In this document: positions 26,820-35,893 of the stretch, in pieces
Position numbering within the stretch: position 1 is the first letter of the stretch
Layout: every line of letters starts with the position of its first letter
Notes under the pieces: generated by a model
Database searches by the model: none
What the model saw: the letters and a program-made list of their open reading frames with translations, nothing else
Told to the model about the DNA's origin: nothing
From: JAHFTY01 sp964584785
Lineage (GTDB): Bacteria > Acidobacteriota > Terriglobia > 20CM-2-55-15
Direction of reading: 5' to 3'
Assembly (NCBI GenBank): GCA_964584785.1
Contig: CAZPBY010000006.1
Coordinates: 102,292-166,291 of the forward strand
Length of the DNA stretch: 64,000 bases
Translations under genes and position numbers: made by a program

Positions 26820-28979
26820 GTGATCAAACGGATCCTTTGCGCTGGTTTCACGGCTGTCACTCTTGTCGCGGCACTGCTTCCCACGGGACTCTCGCTGAGT
26901 CAGAACTCCGCAACACGCGGAAGAGTGCCGTCGACACGGCGCAGTGACTTCGTTGAGACGCTTCACGGTGTGTCCATACCGGATCCGTATCGCTGGCTCG
27001 AGGAGCAGTGGTCTCCGGAAACACGCGCCTGGCTCGATGCGCAGATGGGCTACTCGCGGCCGCTGTTGAACAGCCTTCCGTCATACACTCGCGTCGAGAA
27101 ACGGCTGCGCGAGTTTTTCAATATCGACCAGATTTCGGGCATTCCAACGGTGGTCAGCGGCAACCTCTATTACGGCAAGCGGCCAAAGAACGCGGAACGC
27201 TTTGCGCTCTATGTTCGCGACGGACTCCAGGGTCAGGAACGGCTCCTACTGGATCCCGCCGAGATCAGCCAGGACGTGAGCATCACAGTCGGCATGCGCG
27301 GAGTTTACGGCCCCGGCCGCTACCTCGTGTATGAGATACGACACGGTGGAGAGGACGAAACGGAGGTTCGGATTCGCGACCTCAAAACGGGAAAGGATCT
27401 GCCCGACCGGCTGTTACGCGCCTTTAATCAAGGAGTCGTTTTCAACTCGGATCTTTCCGGTTTCTACTACACAAAGTGGGATAAGAAGAAAGGATCGAAA
27501 GCGTACTTCCACAAACTCGGCGCGGATTTCGCGCAGGATCGCCTCCTCTACGAAAACAACGAACCGGAACACAGTGTGTCTGTTCGCGAAATCTCCGGCG
27601 GGAATTACCTGCTCGCAACTATCGGCTTTGGCTGGCGGCGCAATGAGTTTTATGTCAAAGACGTGCGCGGCGATCAGCCATGGCGGGCGATCATCAAGGA
27701 TCTCGACGCCTACTCCACGATCTATCCCATGGGCAGCAGGCTCTGGCTGCTCACGGATCACAACGCTCCGAACAACCGGCTGGTGGAGGTGGATCCCGCA
27801 AGTCCGGCACCCGAAAACTGGAAGGACATTCTGCCGGAGCGCGAAGACGTCCTGACCGGATTCTCGATGGCCGGCGGCAAGATGTTCTCCCGCTACATTC
27901 ACAACGCGTCGACCGTTATCCGGATGCACGAGCCGGATGGAACTTACGTCCGCGACGTGGAGCTTCCCGGAGTGGGCAATGCTTCCTTGCCGTCCGCCGC
28001 CGTCGCGCCGGATGAAGTGTTCTTCGATTTCCAGTCCTTCACCTTGCCTTACCGGATATACCTCTACAACGTGAAGACCACGGAGCGCAGCGTCTTTCAC
28101 GCCGACACTCCATTGTTCGACGCCGGCAGCATTGTGGTGAAGCAGGAGCGGTATGAGTCCGCTGACGGAACGCGCGGTCCCATGTACATCGTGCATCGGA
28201 AGGATCTGCGCCTCGATGGGAACAATCCCACGCTGCTGGTGGGTTACGGCGGCTTCCGTGCGATCCGCCTGCCGTCGTTCATGACCAAAGACGCATTCTG
28301 GATGGAGCAGGATGGGGCGCTTTGGGTGGAGCAGGGCGGAGTTTACGCCGTCGCGAATATCCGCGGCGGACTCGAATTCGGACGGGCCTGGCACAACGGC
28401 GGCATGCTGCAATTCAAGCAAAACGTCTTCAATGACTTCATTGCCGCGGGCGAACATCTGATCGGCCGCAACTACACCAGGCCCGCAAAGCTCGCCATTC
28501 AGGGAGCGAGTAACGGCGGCTTGCTCGTGGCTGCCGCATTTACTCAGCGTCCGGAACTTTTCCAGGCAGTTCTGTGCGACTTCGGCGACGTGGACATGAT
28601 CGGCCAGCCGCGTTTCGAGAAGAACAATCCGCCGGCGCTGCTGGAGTATGGCGACTCCAGGGACCCGAAACAGTTCGAGTTTTTGATCCGTCATTCGCCT
28701 TATCAAAGGGTGCGCAAAGGAACGGCGTACCCCGCGATTCTCTTCTCGTCCGGCGATAAGGACAGCCGCGTCGAGCCCGCACAGACGCGAAAGATGGCGG
28801 CAGCCGTTCAGTGGGCGACATCGTCCGACCGTCCGGTCCTGCTGGACTACGAAGCGGAAGCGGGACACGGCGGAGCGTGGGCCCGCGGACTCTCCGCCAC
28901 CGAACGAACGCGCGCCATCGCCCGTCAGATCGCTTTTCTCAACTGGCAGCTTGGCGTTTCCGAACCGCCAGGCAAGTGA
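26820..28979 (+). CDS. Secreted prolyl oligopeptidase (S9A)
   Basis: This 719-aa serine peptidase cleaves after proline in short peptides. The export signal is FTAVTLVAALLPTGLSLS. The N-terminal part (IPDPYRWLEEQWSPETRAWL) and seven-bladed propeller are typical. The catalytic triad is visible: S564 in GASNGG, D648 in GDKDSRV and H683 in EAGHGG. A GTG start at 26820 follows GGAGGG; the open frame extends much further upstream across the repeat but lacks a signal there. It is probably active in the periplasm, in keeping with the many exported proteins around it. The stop lies six bases from that of the convergent gene at 28986. Confidence 0.9.
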   Translation: MIKRILCAGFTAVTLVAALLPTGLSLSQNSATRGRVPSTRRSDFVETLHGVSIPDPYRWLEEQWSPETRAWLDAQMGYSRPLLNSLPSYTRVEKRLREFFNIDQISGIPTVVSGNLYYGKRPKNAERFALYVRDGLQGQERLLLDPAEISQDVSITVGMRGVYGPGRYLVYEIRHGGEDETEVRIRDLKTGKDLPDRLLRAFNQGVVFNSDLSGFYYTKWDKKKGSKAYFHKLGADFAQDRLLYENNEPEHSVSVREISGGNYLLATIGFGWRRNEFYVKDVRGDQPWRAIIKDLDAYSTIYPMGSRLWLLTDHNAPNNRLVEVDPASPAPENWKDILPEREDVLTGFSMAGGKMFSRYIHNASTVIRMHEPDGTYVRDVELPGVGNASLPSAAVAPDEVFFDFQSFTLPYRIYLYNVKTTERSVFHADTPLFDAGSIVVKQERYESADGTRGPMYIVHRKDLRLDGNNPTLLVGYGGFRAIRLPSFMTKDAFWMEQDGALWVEQGGVYAVANIRGGLEFGRAWHNGGMLQFKQNVFNDFIAAGEHLIGRNYTRPAKLAIQGASNGGLLVAAAFTQRPELFQAVLCDFGDVDMIGQPRFEKNNPPALLEYGDSRDPKQFEFLIRHSPYQRVRKGTAYPAILFSSGDKDSRVEPAQTRKMAAAVQWATSSDRPVLLDYEAEAGHGGAWARGLSATERTRAIARQIAFLNWQLGVSEPPGK

Positions 28980-28985
28980 AGCCGC

Positions 28986-30059
28986 TCAGGAACGGCTGGC
29001 CGCGACTTCGAGCCACACATGAGCGGTCGAGTTGCCGGCGATGTTGATTCGGGTTCCTCGCGGTAGCGCGACGGGACGGCTGAACCAATACCGTCGATTC
29101 CAGGTGGGACGCGTGAGAAGGCTGATCATCGGGATGCGAGTGCCGTCGGGACGTATGGCTTCGAGTTTGAGCTTTTTGTCCGCTTCTTTCGCTTCGATTC
29201 GGATCGCGACCGCCTGCGTGTCCTGCTCCAACGTATAAGCGTTGCCGTTGATGGAAACGCTGCGAATCTCCTTATCGAGCGTACCATTCGCGAGATAGAC
29301 ACCCACGGAGCTGCGATCACTCACCGCCTTCCCGTCATAAGTCCATGTTTTCAAGTAGTGAACGCGCAGAACGAGCTCGGAACCGGCGGGCCAGCGAAAT
29401 GCGGAGCCGCCAGGCGGATTCGCCGGCGGGTCGCCGGGATTCCACAATGCCAGGACGTTGGGTTCTTCATCGGCCGCGGATCGACTGAACACGACAGCGT
29501 TGCGAACGATGGCGGGAGTCCCCGGCAGGACGTCCGCGGCGCGAATCCATCGATCGGCGGTGGTCGACGTGAGGACAAACTCTTGAGTGGCCTCCATCGT
29601 ATCGGCGGCAACAATGAATGGCGCGGGCATCTGAAACACGAGATCGGGCTTGCCGATTTTCCATTCGTTCTTCAGCGGCGACGCGGACAGCCGCTTCGCC
29701 GGGCCTTCCGGTGTTCCTCCGGTCACCCACGTCAGCAGCACGTCAAGCTCGCGCGGCGATAACCTCGTGGGACGCCGGATATCACCGTACCCGGGCTCCT
29801 CAAAAGACGGAGGCATGTGGTTGGCGAGCAACTCGACGCGGATGGATTCCGCCCAGGGAAACGCTTCCTTGTAACTCAGCAGCGACATCGGCGCGACGCC
29901 ACCGGCCGCATGACAGCCGCCGCATCGCGCATTGACGATCGGAAAGACGTCTTCCGTGTAGGTGTATTTCGACGTGATGGGTTTATGCGCCTCAACACGG
30001 ATCGAATGGAAAACGACGGCCGCCAGAACGGCGGCAATGATTGGAAGAGCTCGCGTCAT
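28986..30059 (-). CDS. Secreted cytochrome c with degenerate PHM-like domain
   Basis: The 357-aa exported protein has a haem c site, CGGCH in ARCGGCHAAGGVAPMSLLSY, and the same layout as the cytochrome/PHM gene at 24484. The copper ligands are missing: the HYH motif reads RVHYLKTW and the HMH motif region reads AIRIEAKE. It may therefore be a haem protein with a structural rather than catalytic C-terminal half. It overlaps the upstream metal-binding gene by four bases (30056-30059), so the two are translationally coupled. Confidence 0.82.
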   Translation of the reverse strand: MTRALPIIAAVLAAVVFHSIRVEAHKPITSKYTYTEDVFPIVNARCGGCHAAGGVAPMSLLSYKEAFPWAESIRVELLANHMPPSFEEPGYGDIRRPTRLSPRELDVLLTWVTGGTPEGPAKRLSASPLKNEWKIGKPDLVFQMPAPFIVAADTMEATQEFVLTSTTADRWIRAADVLPGTPAIVRNAVVFSRSAADEEPNVLALWNPGDPPANPPGGSAFRWPAGSELVLRVHYLKTWTYDGKAVSDRSSVGVYLANGTLDKEIRSVSINGNAYTLEQDTQAVAIRIEAKEADKKLKLEAIRPDGTRIPMISLLTRPTWNRRYWFSRPVALPRGTRINIAGNSTAHVWLEVAASRS

Positions 30060-31156
30060 TGCTGTCGTGGTGCAAACGCCGTCTGCAATTCCTGGGCCGC
30101 GCCCGAAAAAATCCCATACGCGTCATTGATCAGATCGCGATCGCCAAGGTCGCCATAATTATCGAGCTGCCATGCGGAGCGGACAATCCGCTCGATCGCC
30201 GCCGATACCGCAGTCTGTCTGGCCGCGGGCAGATCCTTCTTGCGAAATTCCAGCGCCAGCGCCAGCTCCTTCGCCTGGAAAGCGCTGACGTAGATTTCCG
30301 CGAAAGCGCCTTTGTTGATGAGCTCGCGAATATCCCGATTGCGCGACGCCAGCATCGACAGGATTTCCGGCGTCTTGTCCGGGATATCGATCTGCATCAG
30401 CGGGAGCTGAACCAGCGCCGGCGATACGGTGCCGGCACGATCCGCAGTCAATTCCGGGAACACGAAATTGAAGTGGAAGTCCGAATCGGTTCGCTTGAAC
30501 TTCACTTTCGCCACCAGCTCCGCAGGCGGCCTCACATTGTCCATCTTCGCTTCCAGCGACTTCCCATCGTTCGCGAGCTTCAACGGCACAGCCGTTGCCC
30601 CCCTGGCTATGGTTCCGGTAATGAGCTTCATTTGATTGGCCGCCAGCGGCTTGCTGAAGTCATCGTAGACGTACATTCGGAACAGCCCTTCCTCCGGCAG
30701 TGTGCCCTCGAGATGATGCCAGTTATCCGACGCCATGAAGAACATGCCGCCGTGCTGAGGATTGTGATTGCCGTGCGCTCGAGGAGTGTGACGCGGAATC
30801 ATCGCGGATCCGTCCGCGCATTTGCCGGGCGTTACTCGATTCACGCTCGGTTTATCCGGACATGTGAAAGTGAGCGCCATCGTTACTTTGACGAGGTCGC
30901 GCCTGCAGATCGGACACTTTCCTTCGTGCGGCTCGTCGATGACCGAGTGCACCGGGCAGCTCCACGTGGTGTCGAGCCGGACAGGCACGAGATTCATTTT
31001 GCAGATGGGGCACTTCCCTCTTGCCCCTTCGATAATGTCCGGATGCATCGGGCAGGTCCACGACAAGTCGGGCAGTTCGAGTTTTTGCGCCGCTGAAGTG
31101 AATGCAGCGAAGGCAACGACCAGCACCAGAAGCAGGGGTTTCATAAAGCGCTTCAT
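30056..31156 (-). CDS. Secreted heavy-metal-binding-domain protein
   Basis: A signal peptide (PLLLVLVVAFAAFTSA) precedes two heavy-metal-binding (YHS-related) zinc-ribbon-like units: TCPMHPDIIEGARGKCPICKM and SCPVHSVIDEPHEGKCPICRR (each split here for length at the G-K junction). A third, decayed unit reads TCPDKPSVNRVTPGKC. The rest is a beta domain followed by helices. Units of this type occur in copper/silver efflux proteins and bind soft metals. Coupling to the downstream cytochrome gene suggests metal handling for an exported redox protein; this is inference. A second in-frame ATG lies four codons in. Confidence 0.82.
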   Translation of the reverse strand: MKRFMKPLLLVLVVAFAAFTSAAQKLELPDLSWTCPMHPDIIEGARGKCPICKMNLVPVRLDTTWSCPVHSVIDEPHEGKCPICRRDLVKVTMALTFTCPDKPSVNRVTPGKCADGSAMIPRHTPRAHGNHNPQHGGMFFMASDNWHHLEGTLPEEGLFRMYVYDDFSKPLAANQMKLITGTIARGATAVPLKLANDGKSLEAKMDNVRPPAELVAKVKFKRTDSDFHFNFVFPELTADRAGTVSPALVQLPLMQIDIPDKTPEILSMLASRNRDIRELINKGAFAEIYVSAFQAKELALALEFRKKDLPAARQTAVSAAIERIVRSAWQLDNYGDLGDRDLINDAYGIFSGAAQELQTAFAPRQQ

Positions 31157-31188
31157 TTTAGCGCGAAAAGGCGCTCCGTGACGTTACT

Positions 31189-31587
31189 CTACTCCTTGGG
31201 GTCGAGTCTCAATGCAACAGAGTTGATGCAATACCGAAGTCCGGTGGGGCGCGGCCCGTCCGGAAAAACGTGGCCGAGATGCGCGCTGCACTTGCTGCAA
31301 GTCACTTCCGTACGGCGCATTCCGTAGCTGCTATCTTCTTCCGTCTCGACGTTCTCTCCGGATACGGGCTTGTAAAAGCTCGGCCAGCCGGTGCCGGACT
31401 CAAACTTGGTTGTGGAGTCGAACAGCTCGTTGCCGCAGGCGACGCACTTGTACATTCCGGGATCCTTGGTCTTGTAGTATTCGCCGGTAAACGCGGGCTC
31501 GGTGCCCTTCATGCGGCAGACCTGATACTGGGAGGGCGTCAGCTCCTTTTTCCATTCGTCTTCGGTTTTTTTGATCTTTTCACTCAT
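31189..31587 (-). CDS. msrB: Peptide-methionine (R)-S-oxide reductase MsrB
   Basis: MsrB reduces methionine-R-sulfoxide in proteins. The 132-aa protein has the zinc cysteines C48, C51 (CVAC) and C97, C100 (CSKC) and the catalytic C120 in RYCINSVAL, together with GTGWPSFYKP. No signal peptide is seen, so it is cytoplasmic. The start at 31587 is the usual MsrB N-terminus (MSEKIKKTEDEWKKEL). A longer in-frame version would start at 31650. It is divergent from the dipeptidase gene. Repair of oxidised methionine fits the redox-rich neighbourhood. Confidence 0.93.
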   Translation of the reverse strand: MSEKIKKTEDEWKKELTPSQYQVCRMKGTEPAFTGEYYKTKDPGMYKCVACGNELFDSTTKFESGTGWPSFYKPVSGENVETEEDSSYGMRRTEVTCSKCSAHLGHVFPDGPRPTGLRYCINSVALRLDPKE

Positions 31588-31698
31588 GAAAACATTGTAG
31601 CGCACGCCGGAACTGTCATCTTTCAATTGGGAGGCAGGGACTTCAGGCACTCTCCTTTTTGAGGCGCGGATTATACTGCGTCAAACAGGGGAAATGAC

Positions 31699-33024
31699 AT
31701 GACGAAACCGATTGCCTTTATGACGATCACCGTTCTGTTACTCATCGCGCCTGCCGCCACACCGCAGGGACGCGAGGATGAGGTCATGAAGAAAGCCAGG
31801 GCCATTCATGACCGCGTCATCAAACTCGACACGCACAACGACATCGACCCGAGCAATTTCACCAAGAATTGCAATTACACGATGCGTCTGACAACGCAAG
31901 TGAATCTGCCCAAGATGAACGAGGGCGACATGGACGTGTCGTTCATGATCGTCTACGTCGGGCAGGGCCCGTTAACGCCCGACGGTTACGCCAATGCGTA
32001 CAAACTCGCTGTGGAGAAATTCGACGCCATCCACCGGCTCACCGAAGAGATCGCGCCCGACAAAATCGGGCTGGCGCGCTCGCCGGCCGATGTCGTCAGT
32101 CTTCACAGGAAAGGCGTGCGGATTGCCGTGATCGGCGTCGAGAACGGATATCCCATTGCCACCGACATCAAGCGCGTGAAGGAATTCTACGATCGCGGCG
32201 GACGTTATATGTCGCTCGCTCATAACGGCAACAATCAGCTTGCGGACTCCAACACCGGCGAGCGGGAAGGCTATCTTTATAACAACGGGATATCTCCATT
32301 CGGTCGCGAAGTTCTGGCCGAGATGAATCGGCTTGGCATCATGGTGGACGTGTCGCACCCGTCGAAGGGCGCGAACCTGGAAGCGATGCGTCTCTCGAAG
32401 GCTCCGGTCATCGCGTCACACACGGGAATTCGAGCGCTGGCGAATGTCAGCCGCAATATGGACGACGAGCAATTGCTTGCCCTGAAGAAAAACGGCGGCG
32501 TCATTCAGGTCGTCGGATTATCGGCCTTCGTGAAAGCCGACCCGCCGGAACGCGCGCCGGCGCTGGCCAAACTGCGCGACGAACTTGGAATCGGCGCATC
32601 AGCCAATCCCGCGGACAGCGCTCCGGTGTCATGCCCGGTTGAAACGTCGAAGCCACAACCGGCGCCACCCGCCAACTCGGAACTGGATCTCGTTCCGGCT
32701 GCGAAACGCGCCGATTACACGAAGCGTCTCGCCGAAATCGACTCCAAATGGCCCGCCGCAAAACGGGCCACGGTTAAGGACTTCGTGGACAGCATCGATT
32801 ACGCCGTGAAGCTCATTGGACTCGATCACGTTGGGATCTCATCCGACTTCGACGGCGGAGGAGGCGTCGACGGATGGAACAGCTCGGCCGAGGCATTTAA
32901 TGTCACCCTGGAACTCGTGCGCCACGGATACAGCGAGCAGCAGATTGGAAAATTGTGGAGCGGGAACCTGCTGCGGGTGTGGGGTGAGGTTGAAAAAGTC
33001 GCAAAAACGCTGCAGAACAAGTAA
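31699..33024 (+). CDS. Membrane dipeptidase (M19), secreted
   Basis: The zinc dipeptidase (441 aa) has a signal peptide (ITVLLLIAPAATPQG) and the M19 metal ligands: H46 and D48 in LDTHND, then the SHTGIRAL and ISSDFDGGG motifs. A segment rich in Pro and Ala (around PQPAPPANSELD) is inserted before the last metal motif. These enzymes hydrolyse dipeptides, including D-amino-acid ones, in the periplasm or at the surface. AGGGG precedes the ATG. It is convergent with the next gene, with a short hairpin between them. Confidence 0.9.
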   Translation: MTKPIAFMTITVLLLIAPAATPQGREDEVMKKARAIHDRVIKLDTHNDIDPSNFTKNCNYTMRLTTQVNLPKMNEGDMDVSFMIVYVGQGPLTPDGYANAYKLAVEKFDAIHRLTEEIAPDKIGLARSPADVVSLHRKGVRIAVIGVENGYPIATDIKRVKEFYDRGGRYMSLAHNGNNQLADSNTGEREGYLYNNGISPFGREVLAEMNRLGIMVDVSHPSKGANLEAMRLSKAPVIASHTGIRALANVSRNMDDEQLLALKKNGGVIQVVGLSAFVKADPPERAPALAKLRDELGIGASANPADSAPVSCPVETSKPQPAPPANSELDLVPAAKRADYTKRLAEIDSKWPAAKRATVKDFVDSIDYAVKLIGLDHVGISSDFDGGGGVDGWNSSAEAFNVTLELVRHGYSEQQIGKLWSGNLLRVWGEVEKVAKTLQNK

Positions 33025-33030
33025 GGTCGC

Positions 33031-33057
33031 GTCACGAAGCCGGTCGGGCTTCGTGAC
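33031..33057. repeat. Short hairpin, internally deleted form of the 84-nt repeat
   Basis: GTCACGAAGCC (33031-33041) and GGCTTCGTGAC (33047-33057) form an 11-bp stem with a 5-base loop. The ends match the outer ends of the 84-nt repeats, whose inner part is missing. Lying between two convergent genes, it could stop transcription from both sides. Confidence 0.7.
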
Positions 33058-33062
33058 GTTAA

Positions 33063-33827
33063 CTACGGCGTAGGCGACTGTCTTGACGCGGGATAACTCA
33101 AATCCGGCAGCACTCGCACGAGCCACTGCTCGCTGCCTGAAACAATTCCCGACAGCTTCGCGGTGACCGCCTGCGCGCCAGCCGGCCCGAGAGCCTTCAT
33201 CACCGGTGAGCCGGCATCGAGCGCGGCGAAGTTGGTGAAATAGAACAAATGCACAAAGCCGTTCTCCCCGCCGAATGTGAGTGAGCCGCTCACGTGACTC
33301 ATGTTGGCTTTGTTGAAGTGCGGCAGGAAGTCGTCCTTCATGACTTTGAGGTAATCCTGCTCGCGGCCCGGATAAACCTTCGCAATATTGACGATCATGA
33401 CCGCAGGCTGCTGATTGGCCGGCAGTGGATTGTCGATATCGGGAAGCGCTCGGATGACGATGCTGCGCTGTCCTTTGATGTATCGCTGAATCCTTGCGCT
33501 GATGGATGCCAGTTCGGCATCGGTGTTCGCGGTTCTCGCGGCCGCATCGAACGTCGCGAGATTCTGCATGGTCGTCATGAAAAGGAAGGTGTAATTGTTG
33601 CCGACCTCGACACGCGCGACAGTTCGTGCCGCCGGTGCATTTCGTTTGGCTCGGGCCGCATAGTCCTTTTGCAGCGCCATGTATTCATCGATACTCGCGG
33701 GATCAACGTCCACCATCGTGATCTGCATCCACGCCGGCGGCCCTGCCGGTTGACCGCCTTGTGCGGAGAGATTCTGAGGTACTGCCAGAGTGATCAAAAC
33801 TGCGACTGAAACAACAAGTATTCGCAT
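33063..33827 (-). CDS. Secreted protein with two dimeric alpha-beta barrel (NIPSNAP-like) halves
   Basis: The 254-aa protein has a signal peptide (ILVVSVAVLITLAVPQNLSA). It has two similar halves that each look like a ferredoxin-like alpha-beta barrel unit (TMVDVDPASIDEYMALQKDYAARA and NIAKVYPGREQDYLKVMKDDFLP). This matches the NIPSNAP/antibiotic-monooxygenase-like fold, but no active-site residue is evident. The start at 33827 is chosen for the signal peptide; a longer frame starts at 33854. The function is unknown. Confidence 0.68.
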   Translation of the reverse strand: MRILVVSVAVLITLAVPQNLSAQGGQPAGPPAWMQITMVDVDPASIDEYMALQKDYAARAKRNAPAARTVARVEVGNNYTFLFMTTMQNLATFDAAARTANTDAELASISARIQRYIKGQRSIVIRALPDIDNPLPANQQPAVMIVNIAKVYPGREQDYLKVMKDDFLPHFNKANMSHVSGSLTFGGENGFVHLFYFTNFAALDAGSPVMKALGPAGAQAVTAKLSGIVSGSEQWLVRVLPDLSYPASRQSPTP

Positions 33828-33861
33828 AAGAAAACCGTTTGGAGGGCCGACCATTGTTTAA

Positions 33862-33973
33862 GTGCATTTGACGTTGGACGGACATCCCGACGTTTGACAT
33901 TTGACAGTTTTCGGAGCGTGCCTTCTTGAATATCTCAAATGTCAAACGCCGGGATGTCCAACGTCAAATGCAC
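33862..33973. repeat. Long imperfect inverted repeat
   Basis: The left arm (33862-33904, beginning GTGCATTTGACGTTGGAC) and right arm (33935-33973, ending GTCCAACGTCAAATGCAC) match along about 39 bases, apart from a 4-base insertion on the left and one substitution. The loop is 30 bases. It starts directly after the stop of the ankyrin gene at 33974 and could end its transcript, or be a small non-autonomous mobile element. Confidence 0.7.
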
Positions 33974-35884
33974 CTAGCACGTGACGCAGCGATGATTGTT
34001 TTTGGACCCCAGCTTTTCCAGTAACGCCACCGTCTCCGGGAATGGGGACACGCGCTGGACCGGACCGTTCGCCATGTCCGCTGCCGTCTGTCCCGTCCGC
34101 GCGACCACCTTCACGTCCGCGCCCTTCGACACGAGATACAGAATCATCTCGTTGTCGCCGCGAGCGGCCGCATGATGCAGTGCTGTGTAGCCGTTGTAGT
34201 CTCTCGCATTCACGTCCACACCGACTTCCTCGATCAGGTACTTCACCGCGGCCATCCACGCATCCGGCGCGTGGCGGTGGGCGTTTCCGGCGAAGCCTTC
34301 ACCATATCCGACACCGGACGCCGCATGGATCGGGAACACACCGGGACCTCCTGCGGGAACCGGAGGCAAACCGGACGGGTCTGGTTCCACGGAAGCCGCG
34401 TTGGTGGCGGGCCACAAACCCGGCGCCACCGGCTGGACGAGCTTCATCGTCTGTTCTTCCTCCGCTTCCTTCAACGGCGTCCCGCTGCGGTTTCCGCCTC
34501 TGGCCAGCGCCCTGGTTGCGTTGTTCGGATCAGCGCCGCGAGCGAGCAGAAGACGCATCGCAGGTACGTCCAGAGCGTAAGCTGCCCGCCAGAACGGTGT
34601 AGAGCCTTCGGTATCTTCCAAACCGCAATTCTGGTTACCGCAACCGGTGTAGACCATGTACCAGGGATGCTTCGTCAGACGCGCATTCGGATCGGCGCCC
34701 CCATCGAGCAGCGCGGTCATGACGTCCATGTACGTCGCCTTTTGGAGGCTTTGTTCCTGAGGCTGCGGAAAACGCGTTCTGGGCTGCCATTCCGCATTCA
34801 GCACCGCCCACAATGGAGCCACGCCATTGATCGACGCCGCCAGATTCGGATTTGCGCCGCGTTTGATCAACATCATCGCGGTGTCGTATTCGCCGTTGAT
34901 GATCGCGATCAGCAGCGGCGTGGTCCTGTCGGCGCCGCTGACCTGATTGATGTCGGCACCACCGGTGATCAAAGCCTCGGCGGCAGGAATGTAACCCTGA
35001 CGAGCGGCGTGAAGCAGAGCCGTCATTCCACCCTTGTTCGAAAGCGGGGGAAGAATACCGTCATCATTGCTGGCACCACCACGGCCACCGCCGCCTCCAC
35101 GACCTCCGCGTCCGCCGGCGGCCGGCGCGTTCGGATCCACGGGAGGGATCTTGCGCGATGCAAAAATCTCGCGGCCGGCTAGAGCCGCCGCCTGAACCTC
35201 AGCGGGATTCAGTTCCTGATTGTTCGTTCCCTGCAACGCGGACATCGCCGCGGTTTGCCGTGCGGCCGCGGCCTGAGCGAGTTTGCCTTCAAAGTCGAGA
35301 TCGATGACTTTCGTGGTCACCGACGGATCCGCTCCGCGCTTCAGCAACACTTTGATGGCGTCAACACGATTCAAAGATGCCGCAAACATCAGCGGTGTCT
35401 GACCCCATTCATCTTCGCGCGCATTGACCTCCGCTTTGTGGTCCAGCAGGTACGCGACGAGTTCGGCACTACCGGCAGCCGCTGCGAGATGGAGCGGTGT
35501 CGCGCCGCTGTTCGTGGTCTTCGCGTTGACGTTAGCTCCCTTGTCGATCAACGTCTTGCCAACGGCGGCGTTGCCTTCGCGGCTGGCAACGTGAAGCGGC
35601 GTGTATTGTCCGATCCGCGTGACGGCATCCGGATGCGCGCCGCCATAGAGCAGCATCTCCGCCAATTCCGCGTCGCCTTTGAAGGCCGCCCAGTGCAGCG
35701 CCGTCATCCCGTCGTTTTGCGCAGCGTTCACGTCCGCGCCTTTCTGGATCAATGCGCGAACGGCAGCTTTGTCTCCATGCGAAGCGGCGTCCGCCACGGG
35801 CGAACTGGAGGGCGGCGCTCCCAGAATCAGAACGCTCACGCAAAGTAAAGCGGCAATCCACGTCGTCGTCAGAACGGATCTCAT
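33974..35884 (-). CDS. Secreted ankyrin-repeat protein (cassette B)
   Basis: This is a paralogue of the ankyrin gene at 19154, in the same place relative to DUF1552. It has a signal peptide (TWIAALLCVSVLILGA) and about nine ankyrin repeats (GMTALHWAAFKGDAELAEMLL, TPLHVASREGNAAVGKTLI and others). A Gly/Arg-rich linker (RGGRGGGGGRGG) sits at about residues 270-285. A second insert around residues 500-560 precedes the last repeats. It ends with KNNHRCVTC, nearly the same tail as the other copy. Ten bases separate its start from the DUF1552 stop. It is probably an exported scaffold for its two neighbours (inference). Confidence 0.86.
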   Translation of the reverse strand: MRSVLTTTWIAALLCVSVLILGAPPSSSPVADAASHGDKAAVRALIQKGADVNAAQNDGMTALHWAAFKGDAELAEMLLYGGAHPDAVTRIGQYTPLHVASREGNAAVGKTLIDKGANVNAKTTNSGATPLHLAAAAGSAELVAYLLDHKAEVNAREDEWGQTPLMFAASLNRVDAIKVLLKRGADPSVTTKVIDLDFEGKLAQAAAARQTAAMSALQGTNNQELNPAEVQAAALAGREIFASRKIPPVDPNAPAAGGRGGRGGGGGRGGASNDDGILPPLSNKGGMTALLHAARQGYIPAAEALITGGADINQVSGADRTTPLLIAIINGEYDTAMMLIKRGANPNLAASINGVAPLWAVLNAEWQPRTRFPQPQEQSLQKATYMDVMTALLDGGADPNARLTKHPWYMVYTGCGNQNCGLEDTEGSTPFWRAAYALDVPAMRLLLARGADPNNATRALARGGNRSGTPLKEAEEEQTMKLVQPVAPGLWPATNAASVEPDPSGLPPVPAGGPGVFPIHAASGVGYGEGFAGNAHRHAPDAWMAAVKYLIEEVGVDVNARDYNGYTALHHAAARGDNEMILYLVSKGADVKVVARTGQTAADMANGPVQRVSPFPETVALLEKLGSKNNHRCVTC

Positions 35885-35893
35885 GCTTCCCTC

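Noticed and set aside
27414..28868. 484-aa open frame on the minus strand
   Set aside because: It is antisense to the prolyl oligopeptidase, whose catalytic triad is complete on the other strand.
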